The notes beneath the pieces are model-generated. The model ran no database searches. It was not told the DNA's origin and saw only the letters and a program-made list of their open reading frames with translations. 64,000 nucleotides of DNA from an uncultured Euryhalocaulis sp. (GTDB lineage Bacteria; Pseudomonadota; Alphaproteobacteria; Caulobacterales; Maricaulaceae). The DNA is taken from contig CAJXKJ010000002.1 in assembly GCA_913055605.1 (NCBI GenBank), forward strand, positions 62,001-126,000, in the 5' to 3' direction. Made by a program: the position numbers and the translations under genes. The stretch's first letter is position 1; each line of letters begins with the position of its first letter. Shown piece by piece: positions 48,314-56,826 of the stretch.

Positions 48314-50494
48314 TCACGCGTCCCCGAACACGCGGATCAGCTCGGAGAAGGTCGTGCGGCCTTCCTCGACCAGCGCCATGCCGTTCTGGATCATCGTGGT
48401 GAAGCCGGCCTGGTGGGCCAGCTTGCGCAGCTCGTCGCTGTCGAAATGCTCCGACACGATCAGCTTGCGCATGTCGGTGCTGACCGGGACCATTTCGAAC
48501 ACCGGCTGGCGGCCGGAATAGCCGGTATGGCGGCAGTGCGGACAGCCGGTCGGCTGCACCACCGGCATGTTGTCGTCGATCTCGATGCCCATGCGCTCCA
48601 GCTTTTCCAGGCTGACGCCCTCGTTGCGGAGCTTGCGCATGATCTCGCGCCCCTCGACCAGCGTGGAGCACTGGTTGCAGGTCACCCGCACCAGGCGCTG
48701 CGACAGGGTCAGGGACAGCGCCGCGGCGACCAGATACGGGTCGATCTTCATGTCCAGCAGGCGCGTGATGACGCTCAGGCAGTCATTGGCGTGGATCGTG
48801 GAGAACACGACGTGGCCGGTCAGGGCGGCCTGAACCGCCATGTGGCCGGTCTCGCGGTCGCGGCACTCCCCGACCATGATGACGTCCGGGTCCTGACGCA
48901 GCACGGTGCGCAGGCCGGCGGCGAAGGTCAGGTTGATCTTGTCGTTCACCTGCATCTGGTGAACGCCGTTCAGCCGGTATTCGACCGGATCCTCGATGGT
49001 CACGACATTGCGCTGCACGCGGTCGACCGCGGTCAGGAAGGAATACAGCGTCGTGGTCTTGCCGGAGCCGGTCGGCCCGCCGATCAGGATCAGGCCGTGC
49101 GGCGCGTTGATCTTGTCCAGGATGGTGCGCAGGTTCGAGTCGCGCAGGCCGAGCTGTTCCGGGCTCGGGCGCAGCGCCGTCTCGTCCAGCAGGCGCATCA
49201 CGACCTTCTCGCCCAGCACCGTCGGCAGGGTGGAGACGCGGACGTCCAGCGGCGATTTGCGGATCATCACGCTGATGCGGCCGTCCTGCGGGCGGCGGCG
49301 CTCGGCCACGTCCATCTGGGCCAGCACCTTGATGCGCGACACCACCGCCGAATGCAGCTCCAGCGGCATCCGGCTTTCCTCGTGCATCAGGCCGTCGATC
49401 CGGGCGCGGATCAGCATCCCGTCCTCGGTCGGCTCGATATGGATGTCGGAGGCTTTCTGGTTCTGGCAGCGCTGCAGGATGTAATCCACGATCAGCGGCA
49501 CGTCGGCCGTAAGCGGCTGGTCCAGCAACATGTTTTCCTGCTGCCAGGACACGTCGATCGGCACGAAATTCTCGTCGCCCCGGCGCGGCGCCTCGACCCG
49601 TGTCTTCAGCCCCGCCAGCACCTCGTAGAACACTTCGGGCAGCACCACGACCGGCTCCACCGGCCGGCCGGTCTGGCCGCGCAGCCAGTCGCGCAGCACC
49701 AGGTCGAACGGGTCCAGCATGGCGCAGGGCGCGCGCTCGGCCCCGGCCTCGGATTTCAGCAGCAGCACGCCGCGCGTGTCGGCGCATTTGGCGTCCAGCC
49801 ACTCCACTTCCTCGATGGCGGAGGCCAACTCGTCGCGCGTGGCGATGAAGCGCATGCCCTCCTGCTCGGCCAGCACCCGGTACAGGCTGGCGTCGGAGGC
49901 GGCGTGGCCGTCGGCGGCCAGCGCCTGGAAAAAGGTCACGCCCTGTTCGCGGGCGCGCAGGGCGATGGACACCGCGTCGCGCTCCAGCAGCGCGCTGGAG
50001 GCGACCAGCCGCCGCGCGACCGGACCCAGAACGCCGCCGCCATTGTCTTCGGGCCTGGCGGCCCCGGCGCCGCCCGCGGCGCCGCGCGCCTGGATTTCCT
50101 TCAGGTCGGACAGGCGGCGGATGACCGAGCCGTCCTCGGCCCAGGCCGCCGGCAGCGGCCGCTCGGTCTGCACCGGCGGCTGCGCCGCGTCCTCCACCGT
50201 GGTGATCTTCGGCGCCGGCGCCGGATCGCCCAGCGCGGAGCCCAGCGTCACGTCGTCGCCGACCACGACCGTCGCGTCGTCCTCGGCCTGCGAGGTCTGC
50301 GTCGTCTGCGTGGGCCGCGCCGGCGCGGGTTCGGCGCCGCCGTCCAGCACCACCGTGGCGTCGTCGCTCTCCGCCTGCGGCGCAGGCGCGTCATCGCCCA
50401 GAACGACCGTGGGGTCGTCTTCGGCGGCGGCCGATGCCTCGTCGCCGAGGACGATCGTGGCGTCGTCGTCGTTTTTGGGTTTGGGGGCGGCCAT
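48314..50494 (-). CDS. pilB: pilus assembly ATPase (PilB/MshE/GspE) with repeat-bearing N-terminal tail
   Basis: 726 residues. Residues 1-85 are an acidic disordered-looking tail with four DDxTVVLGD-type repeats. An MshEN-like domain follows (about 145-215, VARRLVASSALLERDAVSIALRAREQG), with poor agreement to the c-di-GMP motif. The catalytic core has Walker A GGPTGSGKTTTLYSFL, Walker B/His region DPDVIMVGECRDRETGHMAVQAALTGHVVFSTIHANDC and a zinc tetra-Cys CNQC ... CPHC. The usual GEIRD is GECRD. It powers pilin extraction and assembly. The kinase gene ends 10 bases upstream, so synthesis is coupled. Confidence 0.93.
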   Translation of the reverse strand: MAAPKPKNDDDATIVLGDEASAAAEDDPTVVLGDDAPAPQAESDDATVVLDGGAEPAPARPTQTTQTSQAEDDATVVVGDDVTLGSALGDPAPAPKITTVEDAAQPPVQTERPLPAAWAEDGSVIRRLSDLKEIQARGAAGGAGAARPEDNGGGVLGPVARRLVASSALLERDAVSIALRAREQGVTFFQALAADGHAASDASLYRVLAEQEGMRFIATRDELASAIEEVEWLDAKCADTRGVLLLKSEAGAERAPCAMLDPFDLVLRDWLRGQTGRPVEPVVVLPEVFYEVLAGLKTRVEAPRRGDENFVPIDVSWQQENMLLDQPLTADVPLIVDYILQRCQNQKASDIHIEPTEDGMLIRARIDGLMHEESRMPLELHSAVVSRIKVLAQMDVAERRRPQDGRISVMIRKSPLDVRVSTLPTVLGEKVVMRLLDETALRPSPEQLGLRDSNLRTILDKINAPHGLILIGGPTGSGKTTTLYSFLTAVDRVQRNVVTIEDPVEYRLNGVHQMQVNDKINLTFAAGLRTVLRQDPDVIMVGECRDRETGHMAVQAALTGHVVFSTIHANDCLSVITRLLDMKIDPYLVAAALSLTLSQRLVRVTCNQCSTLVEGREIMRKLRNEGVSLEKLERMGIEIDDNMPVVQPTGCPHCRHTGYSGRQPVFEMVPVSTDMRKLIVSEHFDSDELRKLAHQAGFTTMIQNGMALVEEGRTTFSELIRVFGDA
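50255..50470 (-). repeat. four DDxT(I/V)V(L/V) repeats coding region in the ATPase tail
   Basis: Residues 9-80 of the ATPase contain DDATIVLGD (Thr13), DDPTVVLGD (Thr29), DDATVVLDG (Thr47) and DDATVVVGD (Thr75), separated by Ala/Pro/Glu-rich spacers. Each gives an isolated Thr after acidic residues with an aliphatic residue at +3, a layout suited to phosphorylation and FHA binding. Phosphorylation is inference. Confidence 0.85.
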
Positions 50495-50504
50495 GGTCTG
50501 CGCC

Positions 50505-52094
50505 CTAGGCTTCGAACGCGATGCGGAAGCCGAGATCGGCGCGGCGCTCGCCGGCCGGGGCGCGATGGCGGAAGCCGCAGCGCCCGGTCATGGACGGGCT
50601 ATCGAAGCCGCCGCCGCGGATCGCGCGCATGTCCGGCCCGCCCTCGGCGACCGGGTCCTGCGCGTCCGCGGGCATGGATTTCAGATAGGCGTCGTCCCAC
50701 GGGTCGGCGCACCATTCCCAGACATTGCCGCAGAAATCGCTGAGGCCCCATCCGTTGTCGCCGGTGGGATAGGCGCCGACCGGCGTCGGCGCGGCGCATA
50801 CCCCGTCGATATTGGCCTGGCTGTTCAGCGGACGCGCCTCGCCCCAGGGCCAGGCGCTGTCGGCCGCCCCGGCGCGCGCGGCCGCTTCCCATTCCATTTC
50901 CGTGGGCAGGCGCCCGCCCGCCCATTTGGCGTAGGCGCTGGCGTCTTCCCAGCTGACCATGACGACCGGCTGGTCGTCGGCGGCGAAGCGCGGATGGCCC
51001 ATCAGGGCCGGCGCGGCGTAGCCGGTCGCCTGCAGGAAGGCGCGGTACTGGGCGTTGGTCACCGGCGTGCGCGCGATGCGGAAGGCCGACAGGCGCACCT
51101 TGCGGTGCGGCTGGTCGCAGGCGCGCAGCGCGCCGCCGCGCTCGCCCACGGGCCAGGCGCCTTCGGGAACCGCATAGGCGTCCTCGCGCAGATCGGCCGA
51201 CTTTTCGCCATGGGCAAACGGGTCGCGCAGGCGCACGCGGTCCAGGATCGCCCCGGCCTCGGCGGCGGTCTGGGGCCGCTTGTCCGGGTCGTGATCCAGC
51301 ATCTGCAGGACCAGCCGGTCCAGTTCGGGCGGCAGCGCGGCGCAGAAGGCGCTCGGCGGCGCGATGTCCTCGGGCCGGAAGACCGGCAGCGCGCCGGTGC
51401 GCGCGGCGTCCTTCAGGCTGCACGGCGGGATATGGCCGCCGGTCAGAAGCTCATAGGCGATCATGCCCATCGCATAGATGTCGGCGCGCCGGTCCACCTC
51501 GTCGGGGGTCAGCAGCTGCTCCGGCGCCATGTATTTCGGCGTGCCGCCCTGCAGCGCGGAGGCCGCGTCCTGCTCGGGCAGGGAGCTCAGGCCGAAATCC
51601 ATCACGATCGGCTGGGCGATGTCGTTGTTCTTGATGAAGACGTTGGCCGGCTTCAGGTCGCGGTGCGTGATCTGGGAGTGCGCGAAGTCCAGCGCCGCGG
51701 TCAGCTTGCGCAGCACCGTCATGCGCTGCTCGATGGTTTCCAGAAGGCGGCTGTCATGGGCCTGCATCCAGGCCTTCAGGTCGGACCCTTCGATCAGGTC
51801 CATCACGATGCCGACGCCCTGCGGGCCTTCGTACAGATCGTGGATCGCGCAGATATTCGGGTGGCGCAGCTTGCGGGAGATCAGGACTTCCCGGCGAAGC
51901 GAGGCGACATAGCGGGTGTCCCCGGCATGCACCTGTTTGAGGATTTTGATGGCGAGCGGAACGCCCAGCTCGCTGTCATAGACCTTGAAGACGTCGGCGG
52001 ACCCGCCGCGACCGATCAGGCTCCAGTCAGAGAAGCGATCGGCAGGCGCGCTGCGCCCGCCTGCCGATTCTGCCTCAACCCCTGTGCGCTGCAT
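50505..52094 (-). CDS. Ser/Thr protein kinase fused to a formylglycine-generating-enzyme-like domain
   Basis: 529 residues. Hanks-type kinase at about 22-290 with all key residues: GRGGSADVF loop, AIK Lys50, HRDLKPAN (144-151), DFG (166-168), APE (190-192), and an activation-loop Thr at 185. No transmembrane helix, so it is cytoplasmic. Residues 310-529 are a FGE/SUMF1 fold (FRIARTPVTNAQYRAFLQATGY, GGRLPTEMEWEAAARAG, GLSDFCGNVWEWCAD, ending FGFRHRAPAGERRADLGFRIAFE-like). At the catalytic Cys positions it has AIRGGGFDSPSMTGRC, so enzyme activity is unlikely and a binding role more so. It lies between the pilin and the assembly ATPase genes. Confidence 0.92.
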   Translation of the reverse strand: MQRTGVEAESAGGRSAPADRFSDWSLIGRGGSADVFKVYDSELGVPLAIKILKQVHAGDTRYVASLRREVLISRKLRHPNICAIHDLYEGPQGVGIVMDLIEGSDLKAWMQAHDSRLLETIEQRMTVLRKLTAALDFAHSQITHRDLKPANVFIKNNDIAQPIVMDFGLSSLPEQDAASALQGGTPKYMAPEQLLTPDEVDRRADIYAMGMIAYELLTGGHIPPCSLKDAARTGALPVFRPEDIAPPSAFCAALPPELDRLVLQMLDHDPDKRPQTAAEAGAILDRVRLRDPFAHGEKSADLREDAYAVPEGAWPVGERGGALRACDQPHRKVRLSAFRIARTPVTNAQYRAFLQATGYAAPALMGHPRFAADDQPVVMVSWEDASAYAKWAGGRLPTEMEWEAAARAGAADSAWPWGEARPLNSQANIDGVCAAPTPVGAYPTGDNGWGLSDFCGNVWEWCADPWDDAYLKSMPADAQDPVAEGGPDMRAIRGGGFDSPSMTGRCGFRHRAPAGERRADLGFRIAFEA

Positions 52095-52134
52095 GACGGC
52101 CCCGTATTCAAGCGTCAGCGGTCAGCCGCCCGTC

Positions 52135-52722
52135 CTATTCCTCGCCGGCGCAGGACGTACAGGTCGCGGTGGCCGCGCCCGCAGCGGAGCAATAGCCGCC
52201 GGCCGTCGCGCCGGTCAGGTCGGTTTCCCCGTTGATGTAGGGAATTCGGTTCATCTTGCCGTCCCAGCCAGCGGCGCTGGTGGAGGCGCTGGACCACAGG
52301 ACCATGCCGCCCTCGACGGACGCGCCGTCCAGGCCGGTGGCCGTGATGCAGTAGACCACCTCGCCGGTCAGCGGGCCGCCGGTGGCGACGATCGCGTCCA
52401 CTTCGTATTCGAAGCTGGAGCCCGGATTGGCTTCGATGGTCGGGATAAGGGCGGTCAGCGTGCCCGTGCCGTCCGGCTCGACGGTCAGACCGTCGACTTC
52501 GGCCTGCACATCGGCCGCCGACTTCAGCTGCGACTGCGCATAGCCGTCCAGGCCGGCGATGATCTTGCCGGCGGTCTGGGACACTTCAGCGGTCGAGCTG
52601 GTGCGGACATACGTGAAGAGGCGCGGAATACCCACCGCGGCCAGAATTCCGATGATGGTCACCGCGACCATCAGTTCAACGAGGGTGAAGCCTCGCTGCT
52701 TGCGCTTGGACGTCGGTTGCAT
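52135..52722 (-). CDS. type IV pilin, probable major subunit
   Basis: 195 residues. Leader MQPTSKRKQRG then FTLVELMVAVTIIGILAAVGIPRLFTYVRTSSTAEVSQTAGKI, the strict type IVa prepilin pattern with Glu at +5. The globular part ends with a Cys cluster (GGYCSAAGAATATCTSCAGEE) and another Cys in VVYCITATG, so two disulfides are possible. First gene of the minus-strand operon and preceded by the longest intergenic region of the locus, as expected of a strongly made major pilin. Confidence 0.92.
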   Translation of the reverse strand: MQPTSKRKQRGFTLVELMVAVTIIGILAAVGIPRLFTYVRTSSTAEVSQTAGKIIAGLDGYAQSQLKSAADVQAEVDGLTVEPDGTGTLTALIPTIEANPGSSFEYEVDAIVATGGPLTGEVVYCITATGLDGASVEGGMVLWSSASTSAAGWDGKMNRIPYINGETDLTGATAGGYCSAAGAATATCTSCAGEE

Positions 52723-53367
52723 GACGAATACTCCCCTAGAAAGCCGTGCAGCCCGGCAAACCTAGGGAAAAGGCCTTAATTTCAAGTTGATGCGCCCCGT
52801 GCGCCCGTTAGGAAGTCCTAAAATTGGACTAAGAAAACCCCCGGGCTTTTCAACGTGCTGGACCCGTTGCGGTTTTCCCCCGGAAGGGCCTCTCCAAGCC
52901 GCCGTTCCGCCCCTGCCGGATGGCGGAAGCGCCCCGGGCGCATAGGACCCCGTTAACGATCCGGACGAGGTGGATGGTTTATTGCGCGATTGTAATGATG
53001 GAATTTCAGCCGCCGGACGGTTGCGGCTGCAACTTCGATCAAGTTTTCGCCGCAACGCCTTAACATTTGTTGTTCTGCTGCGGTTTTTCGGCCCTTTCCC
53101 GCCCCTCCGCCGGAACTCCGCCGCCCGGCAATACGTATCTCCTGCGGGACAGTTGGAGCATCTCGAACAATCCGGGCGGGCGGACGCCGCGCCCAGGCGA
53201 TGATCCACGGCCCGGCGGGATTGGCGACCGGTTGGGACATGGCGGTGAAGGGCGAAAAACAGAAAAGCGCTGGCCCCCGCCCTTCGCAGGTGCAACATAT
53301 AGGGGCGCAGGCGCGGGACCGGTCGCAGGATGCGGCCGGACGCCGGGCCGGGATCATTCGGAGACTG
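52723..53367. other. 645-bp divergent intergenic region between pilin and otsA
   Basis: No supported gene. Both strands show only short ORFs with no ribosome site or family resemblance. The pilin-proximal 120 bases are AT-richer than the surroundings and should hold the pilin promoter. The region also separates the pilus locus from the trehalose cassette. Confidence 0.7.
52814..52830. promoter_or_regulatory. short inverted repeat upstream of the pilin gene
   Basis: AGTCC-TAAAATT-GGACT, a perfect 5-base inverted repeat with an AT-rich 7-base centre, lies about 90 bases upstream of the pilin ATG. On the pilin strand a TTGAAA hexamer lies between it and the gene. I found no convincing sigma-54 site. 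It may be an operator. Confidence 0.35.
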
Positions 53368-54852
53368 ATGACCGCAGAAGGTCCAGGATCGCGATTAGTG
53401 GTTGTGTCCAACCGGGTTCCCGCCGATGCGGACAACCCGGGCGGGCTGGCGGTGGCGCTGAAAGACGCGCTGTCGGGGCGGGAGAGCCTCTGGTTCGGGT
53501 GGAGCGGGGACATCTCCGCGGACACCGAAACGGTGCGCACCGTGACCCGCGGCCAGGCCGCCTTCGCCGTCACCGACCTCACCCAGGAAGAGCATGACGG
53601 CTATTACGCCGGCTATTCCAACCGCGCCCTGTGGCCGGCCTTCCATTACCGGCTCGACCTCAGCGAATTCGAAGAGTCCGATTTCCGCGCTTATATGGCC
53701 GTCAATGCGCGCTTCGCCCGCCAGATCGCGGAGCTGCTGCGCCCGGACGACATCATCTGGATCCACGACTACCACCTGATCCCGCTGGCCGAGGCGCTGC
53801 GCGCCCTCGGCGTGACCAACGCGATCGGCTTTTTCAGCCATATCCCCTTCCCGCCGCCCGAACTCTTCCAGGCCATCCCCCAGCACCGGGAGCTCGCGGC
53901 CGGCCTGATGGCCTGCAATCTGGTCGGCTTCCAGTCGCGCCGGGACCGCGCGAATTTCGAGCGCTACATGATCGAGAAGGCGAACGGCATCTGGATGCCG
54001 GACGGCCGCGTCGGCGCTTTCGGCTCGATCAGCCGCGCCATGGCCTTCCCCATCGCGATCGAGGTCGACAGCTTCGCCGAGACCGCCCGCGCGGGGGCGC
54101 AGATGGACACCGCCAGGCGCATGATGGCGGCCGCGCGCGGCCATGCCATCATCCTGGGCGTCGACCGGATGGACTATTCCAAGGGCCTGCCGGAGCGGCT
54201 GGGCGCAATCGGCGAACTCTTCGCCCGCCATCCGGAGCTGTGCGGCCACGCCACCCTGCTGCAGATCGCCCCGGTCAGCCGCGGCGGCGTGGAGGCCTAC
54301 GCCCATCTGCGCGAGGAGATCGAGGGCCTGGTCGGCCATATCAACGGCGAATACGCCCAGATCGACTGGGCGCCGATCCATTTCATGGCCCAGGGCCTGC
54401 CGCGGGAGGAACTGGCCGGCCTGCTGCGCCTGGCGCGCGTCGGCCTGGTGACGCCGCTGCGCGACGGCATGAATCTGGTGGCCAAGGAATATGTCGCCGC
54501 CCAGGACCCGGACGATCCGGGCGTCTTGGTGCTGTCCGAATTCGCCGGCGCGGCCGAACAGCTGACCGGCGCCCTGATCGTCAATCCGCACGACATGCGC
54601 GAACAAGCCGAGTCGATCCGCCGCGCGCTGGAGATGGATCTGACCGAACGGCGGGAGCGTCACGCCGCGATGATGGAGGTGCTGCACCAGTACGACTCGG
54701 CCTGGTGGTGCGCCAGCTTCCTCGACGCGCTGGAAAAGAGCCGCGAGGGCGGCGAGTCCGACGGCCTGCGCACCGCGTTCGGCGGCGACGGCTCGGGCGG
54801 CGGATCGGGCGCCTCCATGCACAGCGCCGCAGCCGGCCGCCTGACAGCCTGA
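53368..54852 (+). CDS. otsA: trehalose-6-phosphate synthase
   Basis: 494 residues from the ATG at 53368 (CGGAG upstream). The track ORF starts too early. GT20 motifs: LVVVSNRVP at the N-terminus, the GGLAVAL loop, WIHDYHLIPLAEALR, IGFFSHIPFPPPE, ILGVDRMDYSKGLPERL, and the sugar-nucleotide site TPLRDGMNLVAKEYVAAQ. It joins a nucleotide-activated glucose (UDP-glucose in most homologues) to glucose-6-phosphate in the cytoplasm. otsB and a GH15 enzyme follow after an oppositely oriented MscS gene. An osmotic and desiccation role is expected. Confidence 0.94.
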   Translation: MTAEGPGSRLVVVSNRVPADADNPGGLAVALKDALSGRESLWFGWSGDISADTETVRTVTRGQAAFAVTDLTQEEHDGYYAGYSNRALWPAFHYRLDLSEFEESDFRAYMAVNARFARQIAELLRPDDIIWIHDYHLIPLAEALRALGVTNAIGFFSHIPFPPPELFQAIPQHRELAAGLMACNLVGFQSRRDRANFERYMIEKANGIWMPDGRVGAFGSISRAMAFPIAIEVDSFAETARAGAQMDTARRMMAAARGHAIILGVDRMDYSKGLPERLGAIGELFARHPELCGHATLLQIAPVSRGGVEAYAHLREEIEGLVGHINGEYAQIDWAPIHFMAQGLPREELAGLLRLARVGLVTPLRDGMNLVAKEYVAAQDPDDPGVLVLSEFAGAAEQLTGALIVNPHDMREQAESIRRALEMDLTERRERHAAMMEVLHQYDSAWWCASFLDALEKSREGGESDGLRTAFGGDGSGGGSGASMHSAAAGRLTA

Positions 54853-54885
54853 CGACCTGGCGGCCTGACCCTCTCCCCGTTCTCC

Positions 54886-55929
54886 TCAGCCCTGCGGCGC
54901 CGGATTTTGCGGCGCCGGTTCCTGCAGAGAGGCGTCGCGCTGCGGCTCGTCCGGCGCGGCCGGATGGATCGGCGGCCCGGAGTCCGGCGGCGCGTCGCGC
55001 GAAATCTGCGCCTCGGCCCGCATCCGGGGCAGCGCCTCGGGCGCGTTTTCCTGCAGCCAGTCGATCATCTTCTCCCGCACGTAACAGCGCAGATCCCACG
55101 CCTCCGGCGATGTGCGCGAACTGGCCAGCGCGCGCAGCTGGATCGTGTGCTCGGTCGTCTCGGTGACCTGCAGCACCTTCACCTGTCCGTCCCACAGATC
55201 GGTGCTGTCCAGAATCCGGTCCAGCTCCTCGCGCATCGCGGCGACCGGCGCGCGATAATCGAGCGACCAGAAGATCGACCCGATGATGGTCGCCGACCGG
55301 TGGGTCCAGTTCTGGAACGGCGTGTCGATGAAATAGCGCAGCGGCACCACCAGCCGGCGCAGATCCCAGATGCGGATCACGACATGGAACAGGCCGATCT
55401 CCTCGATCCAGCCCCACTCGCCCTCCACCACCACCGCGTCCTCGATCCGCATCGGCTGGGTGAAGGCGATCTGCAGCCCGGCGATCAGATTGGACAGCAC
55501 CGGCTGCGCCGCGATGCCGATGGCGATGCCCGCGATCCCGGCGGAGGCGAAGATCGACACCCCGATCTGCCGCGCCCAGGGAATGGCGGTCAGCGCCGCG
55601 GCGAGCGTCAGCGTCACGATAACCACCGCCCACATCCGGCGCAGCACGCGCAGCCGGGTGGCGATCTGGCGCGCCTTCAGATTGTCCGCGACGTCCAGGT
55701 TCAGCTTTCTGAGCCGCCGGCCCAGGAACATGTCGCCGACCGCGTACACGCCCCATCCCACCGCCAGCACGATCAGGATGCGCGCCGCGATGCGCAGCGG
55801 ACCGGTGATCCGCTCGTCGACGGCGAAACTGTCCAGCGCGATGATCAGCGCGATAGCGAGCACCGCCAGAACCGCCGGCGAGCGCAGGCGCGCCAGAATG
55901 CGCCGGATGATGTCGCGTTTTTTCTCCAT
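54886..55929 (-). CDS. MscS family mechanosensitive channel
   Basis: 347 residues with N-terminal membrane helices (VLAVLAIALIIALDSFAV, ILIVLAVGWGVYAVGDMFL, MWAVVIVTLTLAAALTAIPWA). Then comes the pore helix with Gly/Ala pattern SIFASAGIAGIAIGIAAQPVLSNLIAGLQIAFTQPMRIEDAVVVEGEWGWIEEIGL, the signature of MscS TM3 and the beta domain. The C-terminus is a Pro/Gln-rich tail. It is inserted on the opposite strand between otsA and otsB. As a pressure-release valve it complements trehalose accumulation in osmotic stress. Confidence 0.92.
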   Translation of the reverse strand: MEKKRDIIRRILARLRSPAVLAVLAIALIIALDSFAVDERITGPLRIAARILIVLAVGWGVYAVGDMFLGRRLRKLNLDVADNLKARQIATRLRVLRRMWAVVIVTLTLAAALTAIPWARQIGVSIFASAGIAGIAIGIAAQPVLSNLIAGLQIAFTQPMRIEDAVVVEGEWGWIEEIGLFHVVIRIWDLRRLVVPLRYFIDTPFQNWTHRSATIIGSIFWSLDYRAPVAAMREELDRILDSTDLWDGQVKVLQVTETTEHTIQLRALASSRTSPEAWDLRCYVREKMIDWLQENAPEALPRMRAEAQISRDAPPDSGPPIHPAAPDEPQRDASLQEPAPQNPAPQG

Positions 55930-56033
55930 ACCCCTCGCCGGTCCCGTTTCTGTGCAAGCGGAACGCCGGGAAAAAGTTCCCCGCTCTCGACCTCGGCGTC
56001 CAAATGCTGAACCTTAGGCCAGAAACCGGCGGA

Positions 56034-56822
56034 ATGCGCACAGGCGGAGACGGCGTGGCGAACGTATCGGGACAGGCGGCGGAGGACGGGCTCGCGGCGC
56101 GCGGCGCGCCGGAGCTTTCCCCCGGGGGCGACGCGCTGTTCCTCGACTATGACGGCACGCTGACCGAGATCGTGGAAATCCCCGGCGACGCCATCCTCAG
56201 CGAGCCACGGCGCATCATCCTCGCCCGCGTGGCGGCGCGGATGAGCGGGGCCGTGGCGATCCTCAGCGGCCGCGCGGTGCTGGACCTGACGCGGCAGGTG
56301 TCGGCAGAGCTCTGGCGCGTGGGCAGCCACGGCGTCCACGCCGCCGCGCCCGGCGATCCGGGCGACGGGCCGCAGGACGCTCCGCCCCCCGCCCTGCTCG
56401 CCGCGGCCGAAGACGCCGCCCGCGCCCATCAGGGCGTGCTGGTGGAGATGAAACCGGGTGGCCTCGCGCTGCATTACCGCCAGAACCCCGAAGCGGGCCC
56501 GGCCTGCGACGCGGCGATGGAGGCGGCGATGAAGGACGCCCCCGGCCATATCCTGCAATACGGAAAGATGGTGGTGGAGGCGCGCCCGAAGGGCGCCGAC
56601 AAGGGCCATGCGCTGCGCCGGCTGATGGAGACCGATCCGTTCCGCGGCCGCCGCCCGGTCATGGTCGGCGACGACCTGACCGACGAGGCGGCGATGCGCG
56701 CCGCGCTCGATCTCGGCGGTGCGGCGGTGAAGGTCGGCGAGGGGGACAGCGTCGCGCCGCGCCGCTTGAAGAATCCCGCCGCCGTGTATGAATGGCTGGA
56801 GCGGACTCTCGAGGGGACATAA
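56034..56822 (+). CDS. otsB: trehalose-6-phosphate phosphatase
   Basis: About 262 residues from the ATG at 56034. A GTG at 56055 has the better ribosome site (GGAG, 5 bases) and may be the real start. HAD-type phosphatase: motif I FLDYDGTLTEIVE with both aspartates, SGRAVLDL, a cap region, then KGADKGHALRRLM and MVGDDLTDEAAM with the metal-binding Asp pair. It dephosphorylates the OtsA product to trehalose. It precedes the GH15 gene by 4 bases. Confidence 0.93.
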   Translation: MRTGGDGVANVSGQAAEDGLAARGAPELSPGGDALFLDYDGTLTEIVEIPGDAILSEPRRIILARVAARMSGAVAILSGRAVLDLTRQVSAELWRVGSHGVHAAAPGDPGDGPQDAPPPALLAAAEDAARAHQGVLVEMKPGGLALHYRQNPEAGPACDAAMEAAMKDAPGHILQYGKMVVEARPKGADKGHALRRLMETDPFRGRRPVMVGDDLTDEAAMRAALDLGGAAVKVGEGDSVAPRRLKNPAAVYEWLERTLEGT

Positions 56823-56826
56823 CGCG

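Noticed and set aside
50505-52094. Active formylglycine-generating enzyme / sulfatase maturation
   Set aside because: The catalytic Cys positions are not conserved and no sulfatase gene lies nearby.
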